Of a DNA stretch of 64,000 nucleotides, positions 1 to 11,408 are shown one piece after another (position 1 is the first letter of the stretch; each line of letters starts with the position of its first letter). The stretch lies in the NCBI GenBank assembly GCA_001692895.1, contig KV748246.1:558970-622969 (forward strand). The letters run 5' to 3'. Both the position numbers and the translations under genes were made by a program. The notes beneath the pieces were generated by a model. The model was not told where the DNA came from. It worked only from the letters and a program-made list of their open reading frames with translations, and made no database searches. This stretch comes from Cenococcum geophilum 1.58. Taxonomy: Eukaryota; Ascomycota; Dothideomycetes; Gloniales; Gloniaceae.

Positions 1-709
1 ATCCTCTGCTAATAACGTGGTTCTTGTAGTTTCAATTTCGAATGAATGCCTTGTCTGGGAATTTACCTGGCGTGAAGAAAGCGAGTTGGTAGGTGTTGGA
101 ATGGCAGCGTATGAATCTCGACCGCTGGGCTCTTTTCTGGCGTGGGACATGTATATCAGGAACCGGGAGGCTCAGCATTAGACGGCGTTGGCGATCGGAA
201 ATGCAAAGTATTGGAGTATGAGGCTACCATAATCCAGGGAATGTTGCAGCTCCTCGCGCTGCGCACAATATTCGAACACTCGGCTAAGGTACGAAATGTA
301 TCGTAGGAAAGTTTCATCTGCTGGTGAATATGGCCGTTAGACTACATTCGAGTGCGCCGGGTAACGTCTAGTCACTTTTTGCATTCGTGGACCTGCAATC
401 CTGTACGTGGGATTCCGTATATTGGGGTTCACAAACGCAGCTTCCCTCACTCATCAAGTAGTTATTACTACCCGCTCATCATCCAACATCAACCTTCTCT
501 CACTCCATTCCACAGATCTAACCCTAGACATATCCATCTGATACTAGGACACCGCAGATCCTGTCGATTTTTCAACAACACTCTCGAGCCCGAAACAATA
601 GGAAAAAATCCAACACCACAGTGAGATCGGCATCCACCTGCACGGCGAGCCTGATGAGCCTCATTGATAAATCTGCTTCGCCTCTTTACTACAAACCTTG
701 AAAAGCACA
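1..709. other. Intergenic or upstream region, no gene recognised
   Basis: Normal GC composition without RIP signature. Short open frames are present on both strands, but none resembles a known family or has a convincing splice structure. The last ~250 bases, rich in pyrimidines and short CA/TC runs, are plausibly the promoter and 5' leader of the Arb2-domain gene that starts at 710. The left end of the window could also hold the tail of a gene lying outside. Confidence 0.4.
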
Positions 710-3187
710 ATGTTCCGACGCAAGGTAGAGTCCCTCCCAAAGGACCCTGAATTCTCAACCAATCTCGATGATCTTGGGTACGTGTCAGGCTTGAACGGAT
801 CACGAAAGGTATAGTCCTCGCCAGTTAGCTTACTTCTTCATTTAGGTACTTCATCAACGATACCGGGCATATTCGAAAGATTGAAAATCCCGACGAAAGC
901 TTCCAGTTCTTTATCACTAACAATGAGCGGTTCAACGAGGTGCACAGGGAGGCTATGCACAGTAGGCGACCGAATCTTCCAATAATATTAAAGGCCAACA
1001 AGAACTGACAAGCTTTTCGCGCAGAATGCATTCGGAGGGAAGTAATCAGCCGCATGGCCGCTCTAGGCATCCCGCTTTTTTACCTCCCCAGGCTCACGGC
1101 AGTTAAACCGGAGAGCTCCCCTCACATTCCCATACTCGCGACTCCTGCCGACATTCTTAAGACTCGCAAACGTGTCATTGTTTTGATCAATGACAATACA
1201 CAAGATTTGGGTATACTAGCATATAGGGTGCTCTCTAAAGAGCTGGGAATAGACGGTGGATCAGTAGTTAATTTCACCAAGGAAATAATCCGGCGCTCGA
1301 TCAAACCTACCAACGTACTACGGCCAGATAGCTCGGGAAGTTCATCCAGCGATGACCAAAGTAGCATCACCAGCCCGGAGCTGCATATTGAGGCAAAGAA
1401 GAATCTTGCCCGGCATGAGTTTGAAGAGGAGTACAAGAAACGACATTATTCTAAGTCTACCCACGACGGCGAAGAGCTCACCGAAGAGACCAGGAAGTCC
1501 ATCAAGATCGCTAAAGAGTTAGCTGAAATCGAGGACAAGAATGCTCCCGGTCTAATCATATTGAACCCCGGGCAGACATACTACTCACATCGGTTCAACG
1601 AAGCAATGACGATCGTGGCGTGGCAGGCTCAACCGCGTAAATCACTGCTTCACGATCCGATCAAGATTGACAAGGACGAAAACACGGTCGAGAGAAATAG
1701 GAATTCTGCGGAGCACGTCAAGTTTGTCTTCGAGAATGTCATTAACAACCCCAAGTTTGTCGCCCCGGATGCGGAGATCTATGTTATTGCAATCGAGAGT
1801 GGAGTAGCAGATGTTGTGAAGCTTCTCAATGAAAAGTGTAAGTTTTTCCTATTCAGAGTCCGGGTTGCTCAATGATTGAGCAGCATGCAAGGCGTATCCA
1901 AACCAAACCCTCTACCCCAGCTAGGTTTCAAGGGTACTAGAGCAACAGTGTTCTTTCCAACTGACAAAGCTATTTACAGGGCACCGCTATAATCGTGCCA
2001 TCACTGCCATGGCATTAATCCAGCCATTCACCACTGCCGACGAGATTACGAATCCTGGCCTTGCATCTTTCCTCCAGCACAGAGGCCGCTCCTGGGTCGT
2101 TTCTCCCGGTGAAACACCGAATATCCCAATCGCAACGCCTTTTTCATTCAGGCCAGTTAGATCTGGTGGGACAGAAATTGATGAATCCCCTGTGGAGAAG
2201 AATGATGAACCCTCACTATCGCCAAAAGAAAAGGACAACAGGGTAGACTGGCTAGAGGACATGAGGGAGGAGAACAAGCATCTGGATCGCCCTAGTCTTC
2301 TGAGCGAGAGGGCCCAATGGCAGGTGGGAATGATCAAGGCAAAGGTCAAAGCCGTCCAAGGCAAAGACGTGGAAGTAGTTGTGGACAACATTGAGCACAC
2401 AATGACGGTTATTGAGAAAGTGCCAGCAAGCTCCTGCGCTGTGTCTTCGGGCTCAGAAGAGGATTTCGACAGGGCACAACGGTCTGCATCGCCCTCGCCA
2501 GAAATCCACCAGGCTACCAGCAGCACTTCCAAAGGTAAAGACAAAGCTAAGGTCATCGTCTCCGAATCCAAATCTCCGGAGAGTCTTGAACGTACCCCTA
2601 CGAAATCCGAAGGTGGAGCTGGAATTGCGAACTCAAACCCAACGCCAGGAGAACCTGACCAATCACAGCCGGTACTGGACAGGCCATCATTCGCGGGTGC
2701 TGCGGAATCTGCCGGACTTCATGCCCTCAACTCTAGAGAACAATTGCTGTGCCCAACTTTCTCAGGTGGCAGAGCCCCTTTCCCTGAGTGTATCTTCCCT
2801 AATATCTACGAATTGGTGCTGGATTTCTTCGAAGAAGTCGCAAGAGACCCTTTTAACTACTCAAATCCGGAATTTGTAGTTCTAGATGCTGCAAGGGGAG
2901 ATGCGGCGCCCACATTCCCGGACGACCTAGAACCATTGGGGGAAGAAATAATTGGTGACGAGGACCCAGAGTCTGCGGGTGCAGCAGAAGGAAAGGGGAA
3001 GTGGAAGCGAATAGGCACAGGACCGAAGATCAAGTTTGCAGGTTCTATGGTTGATGCAGAATTGGTTAAGGGCGCAGGACTAGGGAAGACGACAGATGAG
3101 GAGCTGAAAAAATTGGAAGATTTCTTGGAAGGCTCTGACGGTGAAGAGGAGAGGTGCGGCAGAAAAAAAAAAGAGCGAGGCTGGTGA
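710..3187 (+). CDS. arb2: Arb2-domain protein (Argonaute siRNA chaperone / FAM172-like)
   Basis: Spliced model: exons 710-777, 846-961, 1025-1837, 1980-3187, giving 734 residues with all phases consistent. The N-terminus begins MFRRK and leads into YFIND, IENPDESFQFF and NERFNEV, the usual opening of the fungal Arb2 domain. The QDLGILAYRV segment and the AIESGVADVV strand (near residue 325) are also typical; the latter aligns with the nucleophile-elbow region of this hydrolase-like fold. A long acidic, Ser/Pro-rich insert follows, and the last domain segment (FPNIYELVLDFFEE) lies near residue 600. In fission yeast Arb2 belongs to the ARC complex that loads siRNA onto Argonaute and supports heterochromatin; that role here is inference from family. 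The 3' end looks frame-shifted: a run of ten A at 3163-3172 precedes an early TGA, while the adjacent frame continues in similar acidic, lysine-rich sequence to a TAA at 3285-3287. Confidence 0.85.
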
Positions 3188-3287
3188 TGAGAACTCCGAA
3201 ATGGAGGGCGGGGGGGCTGGGGAGGCAGTCAAGGACTTGGCTGGAGAGGATTTGAGGAAGGGCTCAATTCTCAAACCGAGAAAGTAA

Positions 3288-3888
3288 GACGTAAACAAGT
3301 AGTAACAAGGCAGGTGTGCGGATACAACTAAATGAGCTAGAAACCCCATATTGGTCAATTGGGCACTTAACGGCATGTCTGGTATCGCTTATACCTTAAG
3401 GAGATGTACTCCCCCGCTCAACTGATGAAAGGTATACTTAGGTGGACTCCGGAAAGCTTCGTCGTGGGTAACTGGACAGAACGATGCGGCAGGACACAGA
3501 CTACTTGGGCTTTTTTAGATGTGGTTATTGATGGCAGCCAGAGTTATCCAACAGCTGTAACGTACCACTATAGAATAGAAAATCATAGATGCTAGATTCA
3601 GGCTATTTTGAAAATCTACTAGTGATTGATTCGATCCAAGCAATAATCAGAGTCCCCAGTAGCTAGTTTTTGGGTTCTGTACCTGGTATGCCTTGAGAAA
3701 TGTGAACATTTTAAAAAAAAGCCGTAGCTTTAGTACCACCCAAACGCCTCCCAATGCGCAAACCTCCTTCGAGTCCCCTCTCAAAGTATAGACTCAGTAC
3801 ACAATTACATCCACCTATCCATGGGCCCGGTTCCTTAAGCTGTGTGTTTCTGTCACCCTCTCCTAAACCTCACACAAGAGCCAGATTC
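3288..3888. other. Intergenic region between convergent Arb2 and PDCD5 genes
   Basis: About 600 bases without a recognised gene. A 63-codon open frame at 3404-3595 (+) has no similarity I recognise and is probably chance. This stretch should hold the 3' untranslated regions of the two convergent genes. An oligo-A run lies near 3713-3720. Confidence 0.4.
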
Positions 3889-4597
3889 CTAGACATCGTT
3901 AAGTAGGTCGTCCAAATCGTCATCATCATCCCACCCGCCTCCTTTCCTTCTCGTCACGACAATGCGCTCCTCCTCCTTCTGCTGCTGCTCGGACACGGCG
4001 CCTAGCAGCTCCTTGAGCTGTTCTTCGGTGACTTTCTGGCGCAGCTGGCCGGATCGTGCGAGCGTTATCAGGCGGTTCTCGACGTCGGTGGCGCGTGACT
4101 CTTTGACGAGGCGGATTCGACCGAGACGATCCGCAGCTGGGGGCGTGAGGATTTGGGCGAGCAGAGAATTACGTGCTTCAGCTGTGCGGAGAGGCTGTTA
4201 GCATAGAGGGCCCGAAATGGTGAGATGGTGCGCGCGTGTCAGCTGTGGGACTAGGACAGGGGAAAGTGGGATGGCAGTCGGCGGGCGTCAGAATCGGTGG
4301 CCGAGAGTTGGGGGCCTTGGGGGTTTGGAGTAGGATTTTTGTTCTTGAAGGAATAGGTGCGTACCTTCGCGTTGTCTGTGAGAGAGGATGTTAGCTAACA
4401 CGCTCGCAATGGTTTGGCAGACTAATGCACCTCTGCTGGTCTTCCTGTCCGCCTTCGCCGCCGCTGGGGCTCCCTTGCTGCTGGCGGAGCTGCTGTAGGC
4501 GCGCGCGCCGGATCTTGAGGCTATGTTAGCGATACGGTGAAGGAGAGGTTAAAGGAGAGGTATTGAGGCATACTTCTTCGAGATCTGTCTCAGACAT
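3889..4597 (-). CDS. PDCD5: PDCD5 / TFAR19 family DNA-binding protein
   Basis: Spliced minus-strand model of 136 residues: exons 4597-4574, 4513-4431, 4375-4365 (only 11 nt) and 4181-3889. The product begins MSETDLEEIRRARLQQLRQQ, continues with EARNSLLAQIL, then DRLGRIRLVK, and ends in a basic-then-acidic tail GWDDDDDLDDLLNDV. This is the standard PDCD5 arrangement: an N-terminal helix, a three-helix core and an unstructured charged tail. Human PDCD5 is 125 residues. The family binds nucleic acid and interacts with TRiC/CCT and chromatin factors; the fungal role is less clear. The 11-nt micro-exon is required: joining its neighbours directly creates an immediate TGA. The gene faces SEC2 across a shared upstream region. 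Confidence 0.9.
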
Positions 4598-5887
4598 GGT
4601 GATGTCCGGAGAGGTAGTAGTATGGAGGGGTATTCTGGGGGAAATATCACGATGCCGGTTTGGCGGGGTGTCTTGCAGAAAACAGTCTCCGTAGAGCCTT
4701 GGGTTCTACGGTGACCGGAGACTGCTGAGACCGAGGCACGGCGCTTTCCCATGCTGTTGTGCGCTCGTGAAAGGGTCATGCGTCCAGCAGAGCGTGCGAG
4801 GTGTTGCGGTAGAACATGCAAAGGCGTCCTCAAAAGGACTATCCAGATACCTAAGCCACTGAGTATTTTGGCATTGGAACTGCCTCGAATGCTCGTCCTA
4901 GACATGTTCTTTTGTTGTGGCACAAACTAAACAAAACGGCATACCCAACCAACAGGGCACGGCGCAGCTCAAGCTTTGGGGGCGAAAGCTGGTGGCGAAT
5001 CGGGGCCTGTCAAAACCGATTTGTCTCCGTGTATACCTGCTTAGTACAAGCCGAGTGCTCGCACAGCAGTACATAGTGCGGCACGCATTCCATTGTAGTC
5101 AATATATCGGCATCCCTTGGTATCTATTGGTATCTATCGGTATTTATTGATCACCGTGGAATCAGAAGCACAAGACCCGAGACTTGGTCGGAGTGGCTGA
5201 TGTCGATCGACTGAGGATTTATTGATAACTGGTCGGGTTCCTTGGATGGGGCGTGGAATGGGGCATGAAATGGGGCGTGCATTGACAGCGAGCGTGAACG
5301 GGCCTCACAGGGAAACGAAGCCCTGGAGGTACCTAGTAGTTATCTCTGTTCCTTTCTCTCAAGCTCCAAAACTGACCAGGCCTTGCACGCGCGCTTGCAG
5401 GGCTTCTTCCAAAGACATCATCAGCATCCTTCCCGTCCGTCATCTCCACCTTCCTCTGCCTTCCCTTCCCATCAATCTCGCGTCCCGGAAGAGTTTCTAC
5501 TCTTTGATCGTCCTTCGCAATGTTTCTATTCTGTTATTGATCATTTATTTTCCCTGACCTACGAGTCCCTCCTTTGTGTCCCCTTCCCCAACCCTGTACC
5601 TAGCCGTCCAAGCCTCGCAATCCGTCAAGCTGGCTGAGTACGTTCTTTTTTAATTAACCATCGTCCCACAACACAGCCCGTCCCCATACTTAGAATTGAC
5701 TCCGAATCGTCGCACTAACTTCTGCATCTTGTTATATAGATACCTGTACACCGGCCCGTGGATTCACGCAGGTGGCCTGACCACGCCTTCACGTTCACAA
5801 TCCCAAATACGCTCCTTAACTCCAACCCCAAAGGTCGCAGGGCTCAAGCAAGTCACCAAGTCGACGTCCACACCACAGCTGGGCAAG
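4598..5887. promoter_or_regulatory. Divergent promoter region between PDCD5 (-) and SEC2 (+)
   Basis: About 1.3 kb separates the two start codons. It contains a pyrimidine-rich tract around 5430-5490, a common feature near fungal transcription starts, and tandem 'ggtatctat'-like repeats at 5119-5150. A possible 5'-UTR intron of SEC2 has a donor gtacgt near 5639 and an acceptor tatatag near 5740; this is inference. Open frames inside this region (for example 4549-4923 minus, 5222-5557 plus) have no family resemblance, and I treat them as leader or chance. Confidence 0.4.
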
Positions 5888-7879
5888 ATGGCCGCCGTCA
5901 TGGCTCCTCCAAACCCGTCATCCCTCTTCCGGACCGACTCGGAAGTCATGAACACCATCCCAGATCCACGTGCTCCGAGCCCTGCTTCTGCCCCGTCGAG
6001 GTCTGGTTCCACCGATTCCGGTCATCACCCAGACCTAAACAACGAGGTTGCAACCCTGAGTACCAAGCTCATCAATGCCATCAACTATCAGACCAGTCTG
6101 GACGATTCCTTACAAGCTACGCGCCATGAATTGGAGGCTGCACGAGAGCGATTAGTGCAGTTGGAAACGGCTGCAAAGGAGCATGCAGAGATGATTGGGA
6201 AGGGCTTGTTGGTGAAAAGGGACGATTATGATAACATGGAGAGCGAGTTGAGGAAGGAGCTTGCCGAGGAAAGGAGACAAAAAGGCGTTGTAGAAAGAGA
6301 AAAGAGAAGAATAGAGTCGGAGTTGGAGAATTTAACAACTGCCCTTTTTGAAGAGGCTAATACGGTATGCATCCCAATCCATAGTTCCGCTTCCATTGAG
6401 ACAGCCGCTGATCCTCCATAGATGGTAGCGGCGGCAAGGAAGGAGAGAGAGGCTTCTGAGAAGAGGAATGAGCAGTTAAAAAATCAGCTCAACGATACAG
6501 AGCTGCTTCTAGCCTCTCACCAAGAGCAATTACAAGACCTTAAGGCTGTAATGCAACAGATGAGCTCGGACCGAGATGAGAACGAAAACAATACACATAT
6601 TTCCACTGCACCCTCTACACCTGGGGTTGTGCCGCAAGATAAGTTGAGCAGGATATTTGAGGCGGCGAACCTTACTCCAAATACACCCGGATCAGATGAC
6701 ATACCGCCGGATCAGCCGCTACGATTCTCTCATCTGATACACCCTGTGCTGCGATCAGATCTTCAGTCTTACAAGGAATTCCAGGAAATGCTGAAGGTCT
6801 CTCGGGCCTCAGCACCTACAAGCCGAGCGGCAAGCGGCAACTACGGTGGCATTAATGTTATGGGTCTTGGTGCTCTTAGCTCCATGAGCCAAGCCAATGG
6901 CTCCTCAACCTCCCTTCCATCCGCCCACAACTCTCCTAATCGGCAGAACGGAAACGGTTCTCCACGTGACTCCGCTTCCTCTCTCCCTCCACTTAAAGAA
7001 AACAAGTTCTACAAGCGTGCCTTGGCTGAAGACATCGAGCCAACGCTTCGTCTTGACATTGCACCCGGTCTTTCATGGCTCGCCCGCCGCACAGTCCTCA
7101 ACAGTATGACAGCTGGTGGCCTTGTTGTCGAGCCGCACCCGCTTATCCCTAAATTTCATGGCCCGGTCTTCGCATGCTCGCTCTGCGGTGAAAATCGCAA
7201 AGGGGAACTCTACACTCGGAAGCACCGCTTTCGAACAAGTGAAAGTGACGATGCGCAGCGGTACCCACTTTGCGATTACTGCGTTGGGAGAGTTCGAGCA
7301 ACTTGCGATTATATCGGGTTTTTGAGGATGGTAAGGGATGGGCACTGGCGCGCAGAGACAGAGGATGAGAGGAAAAGCGCGTGGGAAGAGAGCGTGAGGT
7401 TACGTGAGCGCATGTTTTGGGCTAGGTTGGGTGGAGGTGTCGTGCCTGCATTTGTGCCCCTTCGGGAGAGCCCGCGAAGCCCGACGTTCGCGACTAGGGG
7501 CGGCGTGAAGGTGGAGAGGAAGAGCGAGGAGTCGAGCATCAATGGTGCTATTGACTCTGCGGTTGACATGCGTGATCCCAAGAAACTGGAGCCGCAGGAG
7601 TACGACCCGTTCCGTTCTGATGGCAAAGAAAAGAGGGTGAGCATTGGGAAGACGGTCATTTCCCCCCGAGTTGCGACCCCCGAGAAGCTTAATTCGGATG
7701 AAGAGAAGAGGGTTGAGAAGGCTGCGGAGGAGCAGCTGCAGAACGAAGTCAAGAAGTCGATGCACTCTCTCTCTCTCGATGACTCAACAGTAAAACTCGA
7801 CGGTGCAGAGACGCCTTTACAGAAAGGAAAAGATAAGGAGCAAAGGCTATCGATTACCATTCCTGGGGCTTTCGAATGA
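5888..7879 (+). CDS. SEC2: Rab guanine nucleotide exchange factor Sec2
   Basis: Two exons, 5888-6364 and 6422-7879, give 644 residues. After a Ser/Pro-rich N-terminus, residues ~45-230 form a long coiled coil rich in E, K, R and L. The intron falls inside the diagnostic Sec2 motif, LFEEANT then MVAAARKE, which in the family contacts the Rab GTPase. A second domain near residues 405-500 has paired cysteines (CSLC and CDYC) followed by YIGFLRMVRDG, matching the C-terminal domain of the Rabin/Sec2 family. Sec2 activates the Rab Sec4/Rab8 on secretory vesicles moving to the hyphal tip. The frame is open upstream to 5696, so a longer N-terminus is possible; I chose MAAVMAPP at 5888 because the region before it looks like leader. 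The C-terminal tail is charged and low-complexity. Confidence 0.88.
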
Positions 7880-8477
7880 ACGGGCTAGCCTTCTCGCCTC
7901 ATCCAAACATTTTAGGTCATTTCATCCTATCTACTTCTCTTCTCAATCCTGCGGCACTGGATATGCACATTTACCTACCGCTGCCTGCAGTAAAGCGATC
8001 CCTGTTTCTATCAATGTCACACTACCAGTGTCTTTGGAAAGGGGTCAAATGGGCGGCTTCGCATTCTTATACGTGTGCTCATTTCGCCCTTTCCGGTTAA
8101 TTGGTGAGAGCTTTAGGGCCTAGTAATTAATGTATTGCACTAAAAAGGGGCTTAGCGCTATTCCGTTAATCCGTTAGGATCTTGAGGCTTCCAGGACAGA
8201 GGCCTGGAAGGAGGAAGACAGATTTTTGTACGATAGATGAAAGTATGGGCTATGAACCTGCAATGGGGCGCATACTTGTTTTAGGTGTGCTGTAGAAGAT
8301 TGGAGGCGTCTCCGACGGGCGCAGTCGGTGAATGTGGATGGGATTGATCATCAATTACATCTACATGGGGTGACATTACACAAATATAGACATCCTTTGC
8401 CCGTGAACTCTTCACGTAGGGTTTTGCATAGGTTACTAATTCATCTACACAACCTCTTCATCTCATCTTTTACCTTT
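7880..8477. other. Intergenic region between convergent SEC2 and reductase genes
   Basis: About 600 bases, presumably the two 3' UTRs. Open frames at 7803-8123 and 8328-8897 on the plus strand overlap the real genes in other frames. I see no separate gene. Confidence 0.4.
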
Positions 8478-9815
8478 TCAACTCTTACAGTCCCTGTCGG
8501 TCCCACTCGAATCCAAACCAACAAGCGGCACGTCCTCTCCCAACTCCCACTGCACCATCCCCTGCTTCCCCTTCACCAGCTCCTTGATCATGAAATTCAC
8601 GACACACCGTACCCCCATCTCCTCGCCCCTCCGCACCACCCACCCGTTCATATACTCGACCTCAGTCCGCCGCCCAGCCCTAACATCCGCCAACATGCTG
8701 CTGACATTCTCGCGCGTCTTACTCGCCACACCCACGACGAGCGTCTCCAGCCGGCCCGGATCGAAGCGGTGCACGACGCCGGGGATGTGCTGCAGCTCGG
8801 GCAGCGCGCGCAGCACGAGGCTGGTCTCGGCCAGCAGCAGGCGCATGACCCGCGTCAGCGCGTAGTTGTACAGCACGGCGCCGTTGCGCGCGTCTAGTAG
8901 TACCGTCAGCGGGTTGATGATCGAGTTCACGGCCAGCTTCTCCAGCCGCAGCATCAGCAGGTCCGGCGGCGAGAAGCTGGTTGCGCATAGCACGGGCGTG
9001 CGCAGGAGTGTGCGGAGGAGGTAGCGCGATAGCGCGGTCCAGGGGAACTCGGGCGAGCCGGGCGCCGGATCCGAGGATGTGGCTGGGGCCGGGTGTTTGG
9101 GTGGTGAGGGCGGGGCGCCGGGCGGGTTGCTGGGTAGGGTGGGGCGGAATTTGGAGCGTGGTGCGTAGGGGGCCTGGGGTTGGTAGTGGGTGTGTGGGAG
9201 CAGGCCGAGGGAGAGGGTGCCCTGGCCGGCGTGGGTTGCGGCGAATAGGTCGTTGGGCTGGCTGTTTACGCCGTGCGAGTTTATGCCGAGCATGTAGAAG
9301 GGTCGTTTGGAGGGGTCAGGGAAGATGTGTTCGTTAACTTCGTCGATGGTGCCCATGCCGTTTTGGAGGAAGAGGACCACGGAGTGAGGCGTGATGCGGT
9401 GGCGGACGCTTGAGAGAGCGGAGAGCGCCTGCGTGGTCTTCACGCATAGGATCAGCGCATGGATTGGTTCTGTGGATTCACCCTGCGGAACTTGCTGTTT
9501 TGGTGATTGTGAGGATTCATCTGAGGCCGTTTTGGAGGGGTGTAGTGTATCCTCATCCTCAAATGTTACTTCTTGGCCGTGAAAGCGTGGGCGTAGCATA
9601 GCGAGCTCGGCCTCGAAACCCGACCTAGCTTCTACGGCATCATGTGTCTTTATGCGAATCTCTTGCAGCCCCTCATTCCATTGTTTAAGTGTCTGAGGCT
9701 TGTGGAATATCAGTGTTACGGGTGGAGGGTTAGGTATTCCACGCAGTGCATGTGCCATGAACCGTCCGACGTTCCCCATGCCCATGACATGGATGCGTCT
9801 ATCAAAGACTGGCAT
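8478..9815 (-). CDS. PAN5: Ketopantoate reductase family protein (ApbA/PanE, Pan5-like)
   Basis: The family reduces 2-dehydropantoate to pantoate with NADPH in pantothenate/CoA synthesis. The 445-residue frame starts MPVFDRRIHVMGMGNVGRF, with a Rossmann GxGxxG (GMGNVG, residues 12-17). LILCVKTTQA and VVLFLQNGMG follow, and the C-terminal domain contains LEKLAVNSIINPLT, the conserved Lys/Asn stretch of PanE enzymes. A low-complexity Pro/Ser insert separates the two halves and makes it longer than yeast Pan5 (379 aa). The start is uncertain. The same frame stays open upstream, and a well-formed intron (9932-9883) joins it to another open, Arg/Ser-rich stretch reaching at least 10100, so the true protein may carry an N-terminal mitochondrial-type extension. 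Several fungal paralogues of unknown substrate share this fold, so the exact reaction is not certain. Confidence 0.82.
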   Translation of the reverse strand: MPVFDRRIHVMGMGNVGRFMAHALRGIPNPPPVTLIFHKPQTLKQWNEGLQEIRIKTHDAVEARSGFEAELAMLRPRFHGQEVTFEDEDTLHPSKTASDESSQSPKQQVPQGESTEPIHALILCVKTTQALSALSSVRHRITPHSVVLFLQNGMGTIDEVNEHIFPDPSKRPFYMLGINSHGVNSQPNDLFAATHAGQGTLSLGLLPHTHYQPQAPYAPRSKFRPTLPSNPPGAPPSPPKHPAPATSSDPAPGSPEFPWTALSRYLLRTLLRTPVLCATSFSPPDLLMLRLEKLAVNSIINPLTVLLDARNGAVLYNYALTRVMRLLLAETSLVLRALPELQHIPGVVHRFDPGRLETLVVGVASKTRENVSSMLADVRAGRRTEVEYMNGWVVRRGEEMGVRCVVNFMIKELVKGKQGMVQWELGEDVPLVGLDSSGTDRDCKS

Positions 9816-10434
9816 TGTACGGTAGAATTCGGCAACGTTCCGAAACTGATGACGGGTAGGTTGTTCGTCAATCGCTCCAGGGCTGTGAAGCTGTCAGCTT
9901 TTGTTGTACATGGTTGGATATGCCCAATCTACCTTTCGCTGTGCTTGGGTCCACTGACTTTCACGCCATCAATGGCAGCTTCACTCCACCATGATTTCCC
10001 GGGCGATCTAGATTGGAATAAGGCCACTCGGCCCAGGCGATTGCTACCTGGGCTGCATCGGATGAAACTGTGAGCTATTCGAGGCCGCAGCCTGGGAAGA
10101 GGGTAGGAGAGAATTGGGGAAGACAGGTTGAAGTAGGGGAACTATTGAGGGCTAATTCAAGTGATAAACCCGGCAATATAAATTCGCAGGCGTAGGGGAG
10201 TGAAATACAGTATAAATGGTCATGGAGGAGCATCGAAGCGTCTATCTTGTCTTAATGTCGGCGTTGAATGGAGATGATTGGCTTCAGAAGCACAGACCAG
10301 AAGGCTTGAAAGAAAGTGGAAGGCATTCCCATCACCGCAGTATTATCGACATCTCTTTTATACTTCTGTCTCCTCCTGCACTTCTAAAATCTACAGAACA
10401 CTTCAGTACTGGCTGCTCGTACTCAGTGCTAATT
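9816..10434. promoter_or_regulatory. Shared upstream region of the reductase (-) and LRP1 (+)
   Basis: Divergent spacer of about 620 bases. Its reductase-proximal half (9816-10100, minus strand) probably encodes upstream exon(s) of the reductase. TATA-like strings occur at about 10178 (aatataaat) and 10210 (agtataaat). I identified no separate gene; the plus-strand frames at 9642-10073 and 10216-10434 have no family support. Confidence 0.4.
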
Positions 10435-11408
10435 ATGGATACCGTGGATCTACATCCACTGCTTGAGCATCTAGAGGGAAACATTGATGACCTCGAAGAA
10501 GCTCTTGCGCCCCTCTTGAACGCTCCACTGTCCGACGTTGCTAGCAAGCTACCTCTTCTCGACAAAGCGAAGCTCCATGTCATGATCACCTATGCAATTG
10601 AATCTATTCTATTCTGTACGTTTCACCGTCACTCAAGGCAGATACAGTATTCTAACGATGCCCCAAGCATACCTTCTATTAAATGGCGAGAACGCAAAAG
10701 AACATGCCGTCTTCACCGAGCTCACCCGCCTCAGGCAGTACTTCGAAAAGATTAAGAAAGCAGAAGCAGGCCCACTCAAGAGAGATCTCAGCCTAGATAA
10801 GCAAGCCGCCGGAAGGTTCATCAAGCATGCCTTGGTACGGTTGAAAGATTGGAATATTTGTACGTACAATACTTACGCACATACAGTCTGGAAATGGGAG
10901 GTATGACCTCGAGCGTTCCGAGCGACAGGCCAGGGAGGAGGCCAACGCACACATCAAATTCGACGAGCACTCCGAGCGTATCAAGCAAGAAGAGATATCG
11001 AAAAAGCGAAAGGCTAGTGCGGTAGAAGGCTTGTCTGGGGATGAGGAGGGCGAGAGTAGCTCTGAGGACTCACGAGACTCCGAATCCCCGTCTGCACTGG
11101 ACAAAGGCGTTGAGGCAAATGCCCTCCGGGGGAAGGGTAAAGGCGGCAGGCGCACAAAGAAGGAGAGGAGGGAGAAAAAGAAGGAGAAAAGAAATAAAAA
11201 GAGCAATAAGCAACGTAAGCTCGAGGTCGAACCTCGCAATCTAGTCCAAGATCAACGAGCAGGACCCCTTCCTCCTCGGAGGCCCAAGTCGAACCTCCCA
11301 CCTAGAGGACACAGTGCAGCATTCCAAGCATTACTCAAGGGCCCTCTACCCAAGAAAGAATCCGATAGCCGGATAACGGCAAACCGGGATACAAATACGA
11401 ATGGCTGA
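10435..11408 (+). CDS. LRP1: Exosome cofactor Lrp1/Rrp47 (C1D, Sas10/Utp3 family)
   Basis: Three exons, 10435-10615, 10668-10834 and 10887-11408, give 289 residues. The N-terminal Sas10/C1D domain (about residues 5-115) shows the expected pattern: HLEGNIDDLEEAL, LPLLDKAKLHVMITYAIES, then SYLLLNGENAKEH and ELTRLRQYFEKIK. These are helices that in the family wrap around the N-terminus of Rrp6. The C-terminal half is acidic and then strongly basic (KKERREKKKEKRNKKS), a tail typical of C1D proteins that contacts RNA. Rrp47 works with the nuclear exosome in 3' processing of 5.8S rRNA, snRNA and snoRNA. Both introns are about 52 nt. The product is longer than yeast Lrp1 (184 aa), as is usual in filamentous fungi. 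Confidence 0.9.

Noticed and set aside
4549-4923. 124-codon minus-strand frame upstream of PDCD5
   Set aside because: It overlaps the PDCD5 first exon and intron on the same strand in another frame, has low-complexity Ser/Arg/Pro content and no family match; most likely 5' leader.
8981-9337. 118-codon plus-strand Arg/Gly-rich frame
   Set aside because: It is the antisense shadow of the GC-rich segment of the reductase gene.
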